Assembly: GCA_030263455.1 (NCBI GenBank)
Contig: SZOZ01000008.1
Span: forward strand, 149,112-213,111
Direction: 5' to 3'
Source of the DNA: Synechococcales cyanobacterium CNB
Lineage (GTDB): Bacteria; Planctomycetota; Phycisphaerae; Phycisphaerales; UBA1924
DNA: 64,000 bases
Both the position numbers and the translations under genes were made by a program. The notes below the pieces were generated by a model, which saw only the letters and a list, made by a program, of their open reading frames with translations, searched no databases and was not told the DNA's origin. Below are positions 55,293 through 64,000 of the stretch, piece after piece (the stretch's first letter is position 1; every line of letters begins with the position of its first letter).

Positions 55293-56243
55293 ATGCGACC
55301 CGTCACGCGCGCTCGTTCGATCGCCATTGCGGTGCTGGCACTCGCGGGGGTTGCCTGCGTCGCCCCTGTCGCGCTCGGGCAGCAGGCCGGCGCGACCGCG
55401 CGTCGTACGCCCGGCGTTGAAGCCGCGAAGCGCGAGAACATGATGAAGATGATGCGGCCAGTCACCATCCAGTTCCGCGAGCAGCGTCTGGAGGACGTCA
55501 TCACCTTCATCACCGAACTCACGGGCGCGGACATCGAGCCGCTGTGGATGGACGACCGCAACGCGGAGGGCCTGGACAAGGACCAGCCGGTCTCGCTCCG
55601 GGCGAACCGCGTGACCGCGCTGAAGCTCCTCGAGATGGCGCTGGACCAAGCCGCAGGCCCGGCATCGTTCTACTCCGGCGGCAACACGTGGCAAGTGACC
55701 GAGTGGGGCGCGATCGAGTGCGGCCCGAAGGAACGGCTCGCCATGCGACGCCGCGTCGAGGTCTACCCCATCGACGACCTGCTCTTCATCATCCCTGACT
55801 ACGACGAAGCCCCCGAGATCGACCTGCAGTCGGTCCTTCAGAGCGGACGGGGCGGCGGCGGCGGCGGGCAAAGCCCCTTCCGCGACGCCCAGCAGGAACG
55901 CGAAGAACTCCGCCCGCGCTCCGAACGCGCGGAAGAGATCATCGACATCCTCACCGCGCTCGTCGAGCCTGAGCAGTGGACCACCGGCGGCGGCACCTCC
56001 ACCATGCGCTACTTCCAGGGGGGCATCATCGTGAGCGCGCCCGACTTCGTCCACCGCCAGCTCAACGGTTACCCGTGGTGGCCCGCCTCGGCGCACAGCG
56101 TCTCGATGGTCCAGGGGCGCAGATACGTCGGCCTCACCGTCGATACCCAGCTCGCTGACTTCGCCGAGTTCGTCAACGTCCCCGTCCGCGCCGTCACCGG
56201 CGGCGGCGCAGGCTCCCCCCCGCCCCCCGGCGGCGGCGGCTGA
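55293..56243 (+). CDS. exported protein with a secretin N-domain (STN)-like segment
   Basis: A 316-residue protein with a signal peptide (site near VALGQQ, residue 29). Residues 57-110 read VTIQFREQRLEDVITFITELTGADIEP and continue with a DQPVSLRANRVTALKLLEMAL segment, which resembles the N-terminal STN domain of secretins. A Gly-rich linker (about 190-195) precedes a second alpha/beta half with EEIIDILTALVEPEQW. No secretin pore domain follows. The end is Gly/Pro-rich. An AGGAG site lies eight bases before the ATG at 55293. Confidence 0.75.
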   Translation: MRPVTRARSIAIAVLALAGVACVAPVALGQQAGATARRTPGVEAAKRENMMKMMRPVTIQFREQRLEDVITFITELTGADIEPLWMDDRNAEGLDKDQPVSLRANRVTALKLLEMALDQAAGPASFYSGGNTWQVTEWGAIECGPKERLAMRRRVEVYPIDDLLFIIPDYDEAPEIDLQSVLQSGRGGGGGGQSPFRDAQQEREELRPRSERAEEIIDILTALVEPEQWTTGGGTSTMRYFQGGIIVSAPDFVHRQLNGYPWWPASAHSVSMVQGRRYVGLTVDTQLADFAEFVNVPVRAVTGGGAGSPPPPGGGG

Positions 56244-56368
56244 ACGGCTCGCTGTTTCCGGACCTCGTCGCCGAGGCTGCACGCGCAGCCTCGACGCTTT
56301 TTTGTGCGCGGCGTGCCTTCGGGGAGAGATACCATGACGGCATCGTGCATCCCAGCGCCGTGTGACCC

Positions 56369-57166
56369 ATGCCCGCATCCGACCGCATCCGTCCCGCTGA
56401 TGTCCGCCGCTGCGCGCGGCTCGTCGATGAGTGCCGCGACGCCGGCGCGGACCATCAGGCCTGGCAGACGCGACTTCTGACCGGACTCTTTTCGCTGCTC
56501 GACGCCCAGGTCGGCATCTCCGGCAACATGCGCGACTTCGGACCCGGCCGCCCCAACCAGCACCTCGGCTCGATCCGTCTCGGCTGGCCGGACCAGCGGG
56601 CCGAGCGCGCCTGGCTCGACTACGTCGAGAGCGTCCCGGTCGAGCGTACCCCCGAGTTCCCGAGCCTCGCACGCACCACCGGCGCGATTGTGACGCGCCT
56701 GCGAGACCAGCTCTGGGACCGAACCTCCTGGTACCGCTCGCGCGCCTTCAACGAGATCCACCGCCGGAGCGGCATCGACGACTACGTCATCTCGCTCCAG
56801 CGGCTGCCCGTCGGCGGACTGTGCCACTCGCTCTGGATCCACCGCCCCGTCGGCGCCCCCCCCTTCGGGCGCCGGCACTGGTGGATGCTCCGCTACGTGC
56901 ACGAGCGAGTAGGCCGGCTCGTCGGGGGGCCGCTCGCCTCCGCGGTCGAGCCGTCCGTCTCGGACCTCACGCCCCGGCGCCGACAGATTCTCGACGGCCT
57001 GCTCGACGGCGACAGTGAGAAGCAGATCGCCTACCGGCTCGACCTCTCGCGCCCGACCGTCCACGAGCACGTCATGGCCGTCTACCGGCACTTCGGCGTC
57101 TCCAGCCGCGGCGAACTGATGGCCTGGTTCGTCGGCCGCACGCGCCCGCCACACCCCGAAACCTGA
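56369..57166 (+). CDS. LuxR-family transcriptional regulator
   Basis: A 265-residue protein. The N-terminal 190 residues form an unassigned ligand domain with a GRRHWWMLRYVHERVGRLVGG helix at its end. The C-terminal helix-turn-helix reads LTPRRRQILDGLLDGDSEKQIAYRLDLSRPTVHEHVMAVYRHFGVSSRGELMAWF, close to the LuxR/GerE pattern, with the recognition helix near SRPTVHEHVMAVYRHF. No receiver domain is present. It is followed by the dockerin-tailed gene at 57366, a possible target. The start is ATG 56369. Confidence 0.88.
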   Translation: MPASDRIRPADVRRCARLVDECRDAGADHQAWQTRLLTGLFSLLDAQVGISGNMRDFGPGRPNQHLGSIRLGWPDQRAERAWLDYVESVPVERTPEFPSLARTTGAIVTRLRDQLWDRTSWYRSRAFNEIHRRSGIDDYVISLQRLPVGGLCHSLWIHRPVGAPPFGRRHWWMLRYVHERVGRLVGGPLASAVEPSVSDLTPRRRQILDGLLDGDSEKQIAYRLDLSRPTVHEHVMAVYRHFGVSSRGELMAWFVGRTRPPHPET

Positions 57167-57365
57167 CCCCCGATTCCCGCGGCGGCCTCCCGGAACCGCA
57201 CCGGTAGCCCCACATCCGCGCTAGCGGCTCTCCGCTGTCCACTGGCCATTGTCCCTGTCACCCCGCCCCCTCCGTTCAGATGGCAGGGCGCGCACCGCGG
57301 CGGCCGGACAATGCACCTGAACACACACGCCGGTGGACACCCGGCCCGTACACGGGAGAACGACC

Positions 57366-58307
57366 ATGCATCGCACCGCTCGCCTTGTCTCGCTCGTGGC
57401 ACTCGCCTGCCTCGGCGGCGCGCCCGCCCTCGCCGACACGATCTACGTCGCCGGCCCCGACGGCATCCTGATGAAGGCCGACGCGAACACCGGCATCTTC
57501 GAGTTCGCCGGGGTCTGCTCCGGGCCGGTTTCGTCCATGGCCAAGCACCAGGGCGACCTGCTCCTTGCCGACTCCAACGGGGTCATCTACCGCATCAACC
57601 TCGACCTCGGCTTCCCCACCGACGCCTGGTCCGTGCCCTCCAACTGCACCGACATGATCATGTACGGCGACAGCCTCTTCATCTCCGGCTCGAACGGCCA
57701 GGTGTTCCGCGTCAACCCGGTCTCGAAGCAGGTCACCGATACCTACTACGCCAACGACGACATCCGCGCCCTCTCCATCTTCAACAACACGATCTACGCC
57801 GGCGCGAACTCCACCGCCATCTACCGCACCACCGTCGGCTTCGACAACTTCGAGATGTTCACGGTCTGCGGCGGCCAGGTCCGCAGCGCCACCACCGACG
57901 GCACCGACCTGCTCGTCGGCGCGGAGCACGCCATCGTCTACCGCTTCGACGCCACCAACGGCAACTACAAGTCCACCTTCGGCGTCGGCGTCAACTGCTC
58001 CGCCATCGCCATGCACGACGGCGACGTCCTCGTCTCCGACACCTCCGGCGTCATCAAGCGCTTCGACGCAAACACCGGCGCCCTCAAGGCCACCTACAAC
58101 GCCGGCTTCCGCGTCAACGCCATGATCGTCGTCACACCCTGCGTCGCCGACTTCAACGCCGACGGCTCGCTCAACACCCTCGACGTGCTCCTCTTCCTCA
58201 ACGCCTGGTCCGCCAAGGACGACTCCGCCGACCTCGACGGCAACGGCGTCCACGACACCCTCGACGTGCTCAACTTCCTGAACCTCTACAACGCCGGCTG
58301 CAACTGA
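57366..58307 (+). CDS. secreted beta-propeller protein with dockerin-like tail
   Basis: A 313-residue protein with a signal peptide (site near PALADT, residue 24). Repeated blades such as DTIYVAGPDGILMKADANTG, SLFISGSNGQVFRVNPVSKQ and DVLVSDTSGVIKRFDANTG form a beta-propeller. The C-terminus has two calcium-loop repeats (DFNADGSLNTLDVLLFLNAW and DLDGNGVHDTLDVLNFLNLY) ending AGCN. ATG 57366 has GGAGAA just upstream. It is convergent with rmuC and shares a bidirectional terminator with it. Confidence 0.82.
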   Translation: MHRTARLVSLVALACLGGAPALADTIYVAGPDGILMKADANTGIFEFAGVCSGPVSSMAKHQGDLLLADSNGVIYRINLDLGFPTDAWSVPSNCTDMIMYGDSLFISGSNGQVFRVNPVSKQVTDTYYANDDIRALSIFNNTIYAGANSTAIYRTTVGFDNFEMFTVCGGQVRSATTDGTDLLVGAEHAIVYRFDATNGNYKSTFGVGVNCSAIAMHDGDVLVSDTSGVIKRFDANTGALKATYNAGFRVNAMIVVTPCVADFNADGSLNTLDVLLFLNAWSAKDDSADLDGNGVHDTLDVLNFLNLYNAGCN

Positions 58308-58372
58308 CTCGAGATCGCCTTCCGCGCGGCGTGCCGAACCCCGCGCGTTTCACGAGCCTGTTTCCTCAATGC

Positions 58373-58405
58373 GGAAAGGCCCGGCCCCCAAAGCCGGGCC
58401 TTTCC
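58373..58405. terminator. bidirectional terminator between convergent genes
   Basis: A 13-bp perfect stem GGAAAGGCCCGGC / GCCGGGCCTTTCC (58373-58385 with 58393-58405) with a 7-nt loop. It separates the dockerin gene and rmuC, which point at each other. The T-run is part of the stem. Confidence 0.75.
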
Positions 58406-58420
58406 AATGCGCGCCGCGAA

Positions 58421-59839
58421 TCAGGCATCCGGGGTCGAAGCCGCGTCGAGAATCGAGAGCGATTCCTGCGGCGGCGATGCTCGCTCGGTCAGCATCGGCA
58501 GATCGCTCTTTCCCTTGACGCCGGCGTCCTCGAACTTCTTGAGGTGCGGGACCAACCTTCGGTTCACCGACCCGATGAAGTCGTTGTACTTCTCCGCGGA
58601 TTTCCAGATCGCGGCACCCAGCGCATCGACGTGCTCGAACGCGGTCGCCGCGCGCTGGTGCAACTCTCGCCCGAGTTCCAGCAGCCGCTGGGCCTCCTCT
58701 GCGAGCCGGTGCTCGCGCCACCCGACCGCCACCGCCCGCAGCAGCCCGATGAGCGTGCTCGGGCTGGCGAGGATCACGTTCGCCTGGGCCGCGCGCTCCA
58801 GCAGGTCGGGCCGACGTGCGAGCGCGGCGTCCACGAACTGGTCCCCCGGCACGAACATCACCACGAACTCCGGCGACCCGTCGAACTGCGCCCAGTACCG
58901 CTTCCCGCTCAGCGCGCGCACCTGCTCTTCCACGTGCCCCGCGAAACGCTCCAGGCACGCCTCCTGCTCTTCCGGCGTCGCCGCTTCGATCGCACGCATG
59001 TACGCGTCCGTCGGCGTCTTGGCGTCCACGGCGATCTTCCGCTCGTTCGGCAGCAGCACCACCATGTCCGGCCGCAGCCGCCGTCCTTCCTCGTCCGTCG
59101 CCGACGCCTGCTCCATGAAGTCGCAGTACGCCGTCATCCCCGCCAACTCCGCCACACGACGCAACTGAATCTCGCCGTATCGCCCCCGGACCTCCGGCCG
59201 GCTGAGCGCACGCACCAGTTTGGACGCCTCCTCACGCAGCGTGCTGCTGGCATCGCCCGCCTGCTTCACCTGCTCGTCGAGCCGCGTCAGTCGATCGCAC
59301 GTCTCGCGCAGCGTCTCGCCGATCGGCTTGACCAGCGCCTCCACCGCCGTCTTCCGCTTGTCCAGTTCCGCCACGCCCTCCTGCTTCTGCGCCTCCCACA
59401 TTGCCTTGGCGCGTTCGAGCATCCGCTTCTGTGACTCGTCGAGCGCCTCGGCCGCCAGTTGCTTGAACGTGTTGCTCGCTTGCTCGTTCAGTTCCGTGAT
59501 CCGCGCTTCGAGCGCGCCCCGCTCGCGCCGCAGCGACGCCTCTTTCTCTTCGAATACCTTCTTGTCCGCATCGCGCCGCTCCACCGCCTGCGCCAACTCC
59601 ACCCGTACCTGCCCGATCTCCGCTCGCAGCGACTCCAACTCCCGCGAATACTCCCCCTCCCGACCTTCCGCCTGCGCAACGCGCAGTTCGGCCACCTCTC
59701 GCGCCGTCCCCGCGGCCCGGGTCTCCTCCCGAAGCCGCTCCGCCTCCGCAACCAGCCTTGCCCGCTCGCGCCACAGCCACACCGCGGTCACACCGGTTCC
59801 GAGTGCGACCACCCCCAACGCGACAGCAAGCAGTTCCAT
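58421..59839 (-). CDS. rmuC: DNA recombination protein RmuC
   Basis: A 472-residue protein. A single N-terminal membrane helix (about 3-24) is followed by a long coiled coil (about 25-230). The RmuC nuclease-like core includes VRGRYGEIQLRRVAELAGM, AYCDFMEQAS, RPDMVVLLPNERKIAVDAKTPTDAY and YWAQFDGSPEFVVMFVPGDQF. The D...D-A-K run is the PD-(D/E)xK-like active site. RmuC restrains DNA inversion at repeats. It is the only recombination-linked gene in the window. Confidence 0.93.
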   Translation of the reverse strand: MELLAVALGVVALGTGVTAVWLWRERARLVAEAERLREETRAAGTAREVAELRVAQAEGREGEYSRELESLRAEIGQVRVELAQAVERRDADKKVFEEKEASLRRERGALEARITELNEQASNTFKQLAAEALDESQKRMLERAKAMWEAQKQEGVAELDKRKTAVEALVKPIGETLRETCDRLTRLDEQVKQAGDASSTLREEASKLVRALSRPEVRGRYGEIQLRRVAELAGMTAYCDFMEQASATDEEGRRLRPDMVVLLPNERKIAVDAKTPTDAYMRAIEAATPEEQEACLERFAGHVEEQVRALSGKRYWAQFDGSPEFVVMFVPGDQFVDAALARRPDLLERAAQANVILASPSTLIGLLRAVAVGWREHRLAEEAQRLLELGRELHQRAATAFEHVDALGAAIWKSAEKYNDFIGSVNRRLVPHLKKFEDAGVKGKSDLPMLTERASPPQESLSILDAASTPDA

Positions 59840-59998
59840 GCCCGGATTCTAACGCCACCCGACCGCGACCCCTGCTGCCAATCTGGCACCCGCTCGCCGT
59901 GTTTTCGCCCGTTGCTGCCATCACCCGCACGCGGCAGCCCCCGCCATCGCCCTTCAGCGGGCGCGTTCCTCGGCACCGGACTTGCCCTATGCCCCCCG

Positions 59999-60532
59999 GT
60001 GATCAATGCGCGCCTCCATCCCGCTGACCCCGGCTCCGGCCCGCAACCCGGCCCCGGCGGTCGCCTGAACCTTCTCCTGTCCTACGCCGGTTGGGAGGAC
60101 GAATCGTGGGTGGACCGTCTGCCTCGCCTTCTTGAACCCATCGGCGTTCAGTCCCTCCGCGCCGGCACGGGCCGACAGGCCTCGGAGGTCATCGCCCGCT
60201 ACCCCATCCACATCGCCGTCGTCGATCTGGGCCTCCCGCTGGACGCGGCCGCCACTGCCGACGCCGCGAGCGCGGAAGAAGGCGGCCCGCGACTGCTCGA
60301 CCTGCTGCGTCGGCTCGACCAGCCCCCGCCGACGGTCGTCGTGAAACGTGCCCGCTCACACCGCGACGACTGCCGCGAGATCGCCGCCGCCCTTCGCTCG
60401 GGGGCGTTCGCGGTCATCGACCGCCCGCACGGCCCCAACGACCTCGAAGTCATGCTCGAAGTCCTGCGCCGCTGCCTGCTCCGCTTCTACCGCGGCCGCT
60501 GGCCCGGCGCGGACCCCACGTTCACTGTCTAA
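59999..60532 (+). CDS. receiver-domain protein, possibly degenerate
   Basis: A 177-residue protein. The receiver fold starts LNLLLSYAGWEDESWVDRLPRLLEP and has phosphoacceptor-like Asp in IAVVDLGLPLD. PPPTVVVKRARSHRDDCREI and a GAFAVIDRPHGPNDLEVMLEVL segment occupy the positions of strands 4-5. The DD pair of the first loop is replaced by Glu-Asp. The start is uncertain: GTG 59999 (VINARL) is used as the best in-frame choice. It precedes groES by 74 bp and may be regulated with it. Confidence 0.6.
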   Translation: MINARLHPADPGSGPQPGPGGRLNLLLSYAGWEDESWVDRLPRLLEPIGVQSLRAGTGRQASEVIARYPIHIAVVDLGLPLDAAATADAASAEEGGPRLLDLLRRLDQPPPTVVVKRARSHRDDCREIAAALRSGAFAVIDRPHGPNDLEVMLEVLRRCLLRFYRGRWPGADPTFTV

Positions 60533-60606
60533 CCCGTCCGCCGCGCGCGGACGAGTCGGTTTCATTCACGCAGCACCACGAGAGAACGCAAGAGGAGACG
60601 CAACCG

Positions 60607-60942
60607 ATGGCCGCAACGACGACCAAAGCCCCGGCCCGCAGCAAGGCCAAAGTCACCGTCCGACCGCTCCACGACAAGATCCTCGTCCGCCGCGACGAGG
60701 CGCAGGAGAAGACCGACAGCGGCATCTACCTGCCCGACACCGGCAAGGAGAAGCCCCGCACCGGCGTGGTCGAGGCCGTCGGCGACGGCGCGCTCAACCA
60801 CGAGACCGGCGAGCGCATCCCTCTCACGGTCAAGAAGGGCGACCGCGTCATCTTCTCGTCGTATTCCGGCACCGAGATCAAGCTCGGCGAGCAGGAGTTC
60901 CTCATGATGGCGGAGGACGACGTGCTGGCGATCATCGACTGA
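60607..60942 (+). CDS. groS: co-chaperonin GroES
   Basis: A 111-residue protein with a short extra N-terminus ([15 protein letters not shown]). [31 protein letters not shown] contains the conserved core and mobile loop. GVVEAVGDG and the end [14 protein letters not shown] complete the family pattern. It caps the GroEL folding chamber. It lies upstream of groEL with a small ORF between them. No CIRCE element is visible upstream. Confidence 0.95.
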   Translation: MAATTTKAPARSKAKVTVRPLHDKILVRRDEAQEKTDSGIYLPDTGKEKPRTGVVEAVGDGALNHETGERIPLTVKKGDRVIFSSYSGTEIKLGEQEFLMMAEDDVLAIID

Positions 60943-60965
60943 TGCCCGGTGCCCGGCGCCTTCCC

Positions 60966-61169
60966 ATGAACACCGACCAGCTCCGCCAGGTGCTCCGCGA
61001 ACTCGACGGCAAGCGTGCCGCCGCCTTCCACTTCAACGGCGCGACCGAGTGCAACGTCGCCAACGCCATGCTCCTGCCGGACGAGGCGGACCACATGGTC
61101 AAGGTCACCGACGGCAAGCACGTCTTCATCATCGACGCCGCACAACTCGTCTGGATCCGGATCGGCTGA
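60966..61169 (+). CDS. small ORF between groES and groEL
   Basis: A 67-residue protein: [21 protein letters not shown], then [24 protein letters not shown] and the end [10 protein letters not shown]. It is a mixed alpha/beta peptide with two short beta strands near its end. It lies 23 bp after groES and 111 bp before groEL, on the same strand. No Shine-Dalgarno is clear. No family is recognised; it could be a GroEL-related accessory or a DNA-binding antitoxin-like peptide (inference). Confidence 0.6.
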   Translation: MNTDQLRQVLRELDGKRAAAFHFNGATECNVANAMLLPDEADHMVKVTDGKHVFIIDAAQLVWIRIG

Positions 61170-61262
61170 GAGAGCAGCCCGGCAACAGAACAAGAGCAGC
61201 AGAGCAGCGGACACGAACCACGAAACCACGCAACCCGGACATTTGGCCCTTTGGCCATCTGA

Positions 61263-62912
<1,650 letters not shown>

Positions 62913-62942
62913 TCCATCCTCAGCACCCTTCCGCTTCACCCC

Positions 62943-62976
62943 GGAGGCCCGGCCCGACAGCCGGGCCTCCGCTGCT
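62943..62976 (+). terminator. intrinsic terminator of groEL
   Basis: GGAGGCCCGG (62943-62952) pairs with CCGGGCCTCC (62961-62970) across an 8-nt loop, and GCTGCTTT follows. It begins 30 nt after the groEL stop. Confidence 0.78.
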
Positions 62977-63137
62977 TTCGCCCCACCGACCCCACCCGGC
63001 CTCGAAGCCGTCCCGGGCGTGTCATCCCACCGGATCGGGGGCATCGTCCGGGCTTCCTTTCCGATGGCGGGGGCGCTCCCCCCGGCCGTCGCTTGCGTGC
63101 CCCCGGCGGCCGCTCGCGACCCCCCGCGCGCGGCATC

Positions 63138-63168
63138 CGAGCCACCGAATGCGACATTCGGTGGCTCG
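63138..63168. repeat. 14-bp perfect hairpin with 3-nt loop
   Basis: CGAGCCACCGAATG (63138-63151), loop CGA, CATTCGGTGGCTCG (63155-63168). It is an intergenic palindrome of REP-like form, like the element in fabD but of different sequence. Confidence 0.75.
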
Positions 63169-63521
63169 AACGGGGGATTCGGGCCATCGGAAGGGCCTCC
63201 AGAGGCCACGGACGCCCGACCCGAGGCCCCGGCCGCCGCAGCCGACCCCACGGTTCCATCCCCCGGCAACCGAACGACGCCGTGACGGGCAGCGCGCTTC
63301 TGCCCGCCACCCTCCTCCGCAACCATCGCAAAGGCTTGCAACGCAGAGATTTACGCGCTGAACCCGAAGCGCGGCCCTGCCGCTGCCCTCGCCGATCTCG
63401 GCTCGCCCTGTTGTGTCGTGCAAACCATCGCGGTAGCCTTACGCCACCGCCGACCCGATCCATGCCCGAAGCGTTCGCCGGGCGGGTCGCGGGTGTTGAT
63501 CCGGGAGAGGGGAGCACACAC

Positions 63522-64000
63522 ATGAAGCAGGATATCCGTGGGCGTGGTGTCGGTGCGTCCGGAGCGTTCGTCGAGCCGCTCGAGGGCCGCGTGCTCCTCG
63601 CCGCCGTGTCGTGGACCGGCAGCGGCGACGGCGTCAACTGGCACGACCCCAACAACTGGAGCAACAACGCCATCCCCGGCGCGGCCGACGACGTCACCAT
63701 CGACATCGCCGCCAACCCGACCATCGTCTACAGTGCGACGGCAGGCAACCGCACCATCAACAGCCTCCTCTCGCGCGAGGCCATCAACTTCACCGGCGGC
63801 CGACTGACCCTGCTCACCACCGCCACGATGGAGGCCGCCACGACACTCAACGGCGGCGCCCTTCAGGGCGGCACGTGGACCTTCGACGGCGTCTCGCTCT
63901 CCTTCGCCAACAACGGCAGCAACCGCCTGGACGGCCCCATCACCGTCAACGGCAACCTCGACCGCTCGGGGAGCGCCGGCTACCTCGGGATCACCGGCGG
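63522..64000 (+). CDS. large secreted/surface protein, N-terminal part (runs off the window)
   Basis: A partial protein of at least 159 residues. The N-terminus contains FVEPLEGRVLLAA, an LEPR-like motif found at the start of large planctomycete surface proteins. It is followed by WTGSGDGVNWHDPNNWSNNAIPGAADDVTIDIA, a strand-rich block seen in autotransporter-like beta-solenoid proteins. The ATG is at 63522 with a GGGAGAGGGG site before it. The end and total length are unknown. Confidence 0.8.
   Translation, partial: MKQDIRGRGVGASGAFVEPLEGRVLLAAVSWTGSGDGVNWHDPNNWSNNAIPGAADDVTIDIAANPTIVYSATAGNRTINSLLSREAINFTGGRLTLLTTATMEAATTLNGGALQGGTWTFDGVSLSFANNGSNRLDGPITVNGNLDRSGSAGYLGITG

Larger units (their letters stand above)
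62913..63521. other. 609-bp intergenic region after groEL with hairpins
   Basis: Open frames on both strands are GC-driven shadows. It holds the groEL terminator at 62943-62970 and a separate 14-bp hairpin at 63138-63168. The GGGAGAGGGG ribosome site of the gene at 63522 is at its right edge. Nothing else is supported. Confidence 0.55.

Noticed and set aside
60533..60606. CIRCE element upstream of groES
   Set aside because: The TTAGCACTC/GAGTGCTAA inverted repeat is not present; only a short GTCCGC/GCGGAC palindrome is seen.
62936..63724. Coding region downstream of groEL on either strand
   Set aside because: Open frames have no start signal, biased composition and run through a terminator and a perfect hairpin.

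Overview
The window is high-GC bacterial chromosome, most likely from a planctomycete of the Phycisphaerae type. The support is indirect. Five secreted proteins end in dockerin-like D-x-N-x-D-G tails, and two short prepilins carry a DG(H) motif near the C-terminus. One large surface protein opens with an LEPR-like motif (PLEGRVLLAA), and several exported Gfo/Idh/MocA oxidoreductases are present. No 16S rRNA lies in the window, so the assignment is inference.

Layout. 0-2.2 kb: a small receiver-like protein and glutamate dehydrogenase. 2.4-10.5 kb: an rpmF-plsX-fabH ... fabD-lipoprotein-fabG fatty-acid cluster on the minus strand, split by a lower-GC plus-strand cassette at 5.2-8.2 kb. The cassette holds an antitoxin-like protein, a MauE-like membrane protein, a Cys-rich exported peptide, an anchored protein and a prepilin. 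10.8-12.6 kb: tRNA-Lys, an Mrr-like nuclease and a cupin. 12.7-17.4 kb: two dockerin-tailed secreted proteins joined by a 121-bp direct repeat, a TPR lipoprotein, a DUF3467 protein and tRNA-Leu. 17.6-25.5 kb: trigger factor, a zinc-ribbon membrane protein, three glycosyltransferases and a CHAD protein. 25.6-29.6 kb: citrate/2-methylcitrate synthase and a 2-methylisocitrate-lyase-like enzyme flank a lower-GC insert with a lipoprotein and a Cys-rich secreted protein. 29.8-38.2 kb: ApaG, an M28 peptidase, an exported class V aminotransferase, a 21-bp tandem-repeat array, an atpD without other atp genes, and several small proteins. 38.2-45 kb: a c-type cytochrome membrane protein, two Tat-exported oxidoreductases, ApbE, a lipoprotein and NadB. 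45-50.8 kb: a four-gene overlapping sensory operon. 51-58.3 kb: a LamG-like dockerin protein, a prepilin, an extraordinary leucine-free FG-rich protein, a secretin-N-domain-like protein, a LuxR regulator and another dockerin protein. 58.4-64 kb: RmuC, a receiver-like protein, groES, a small ORF, groEL and the start of a large surface protein.

The most unusual items are the FG/aromatic-rich low-complexity protein at 53816-54682, the redox/Cys-peptide/pilin cassette driven by a possible poly-C phase-variable promoter inside the fab cluster, and the 14-copy 21-bp array upstream of atpD. All assignments come from reading the sequence. No database search was run, and statements about GC content are by eye.
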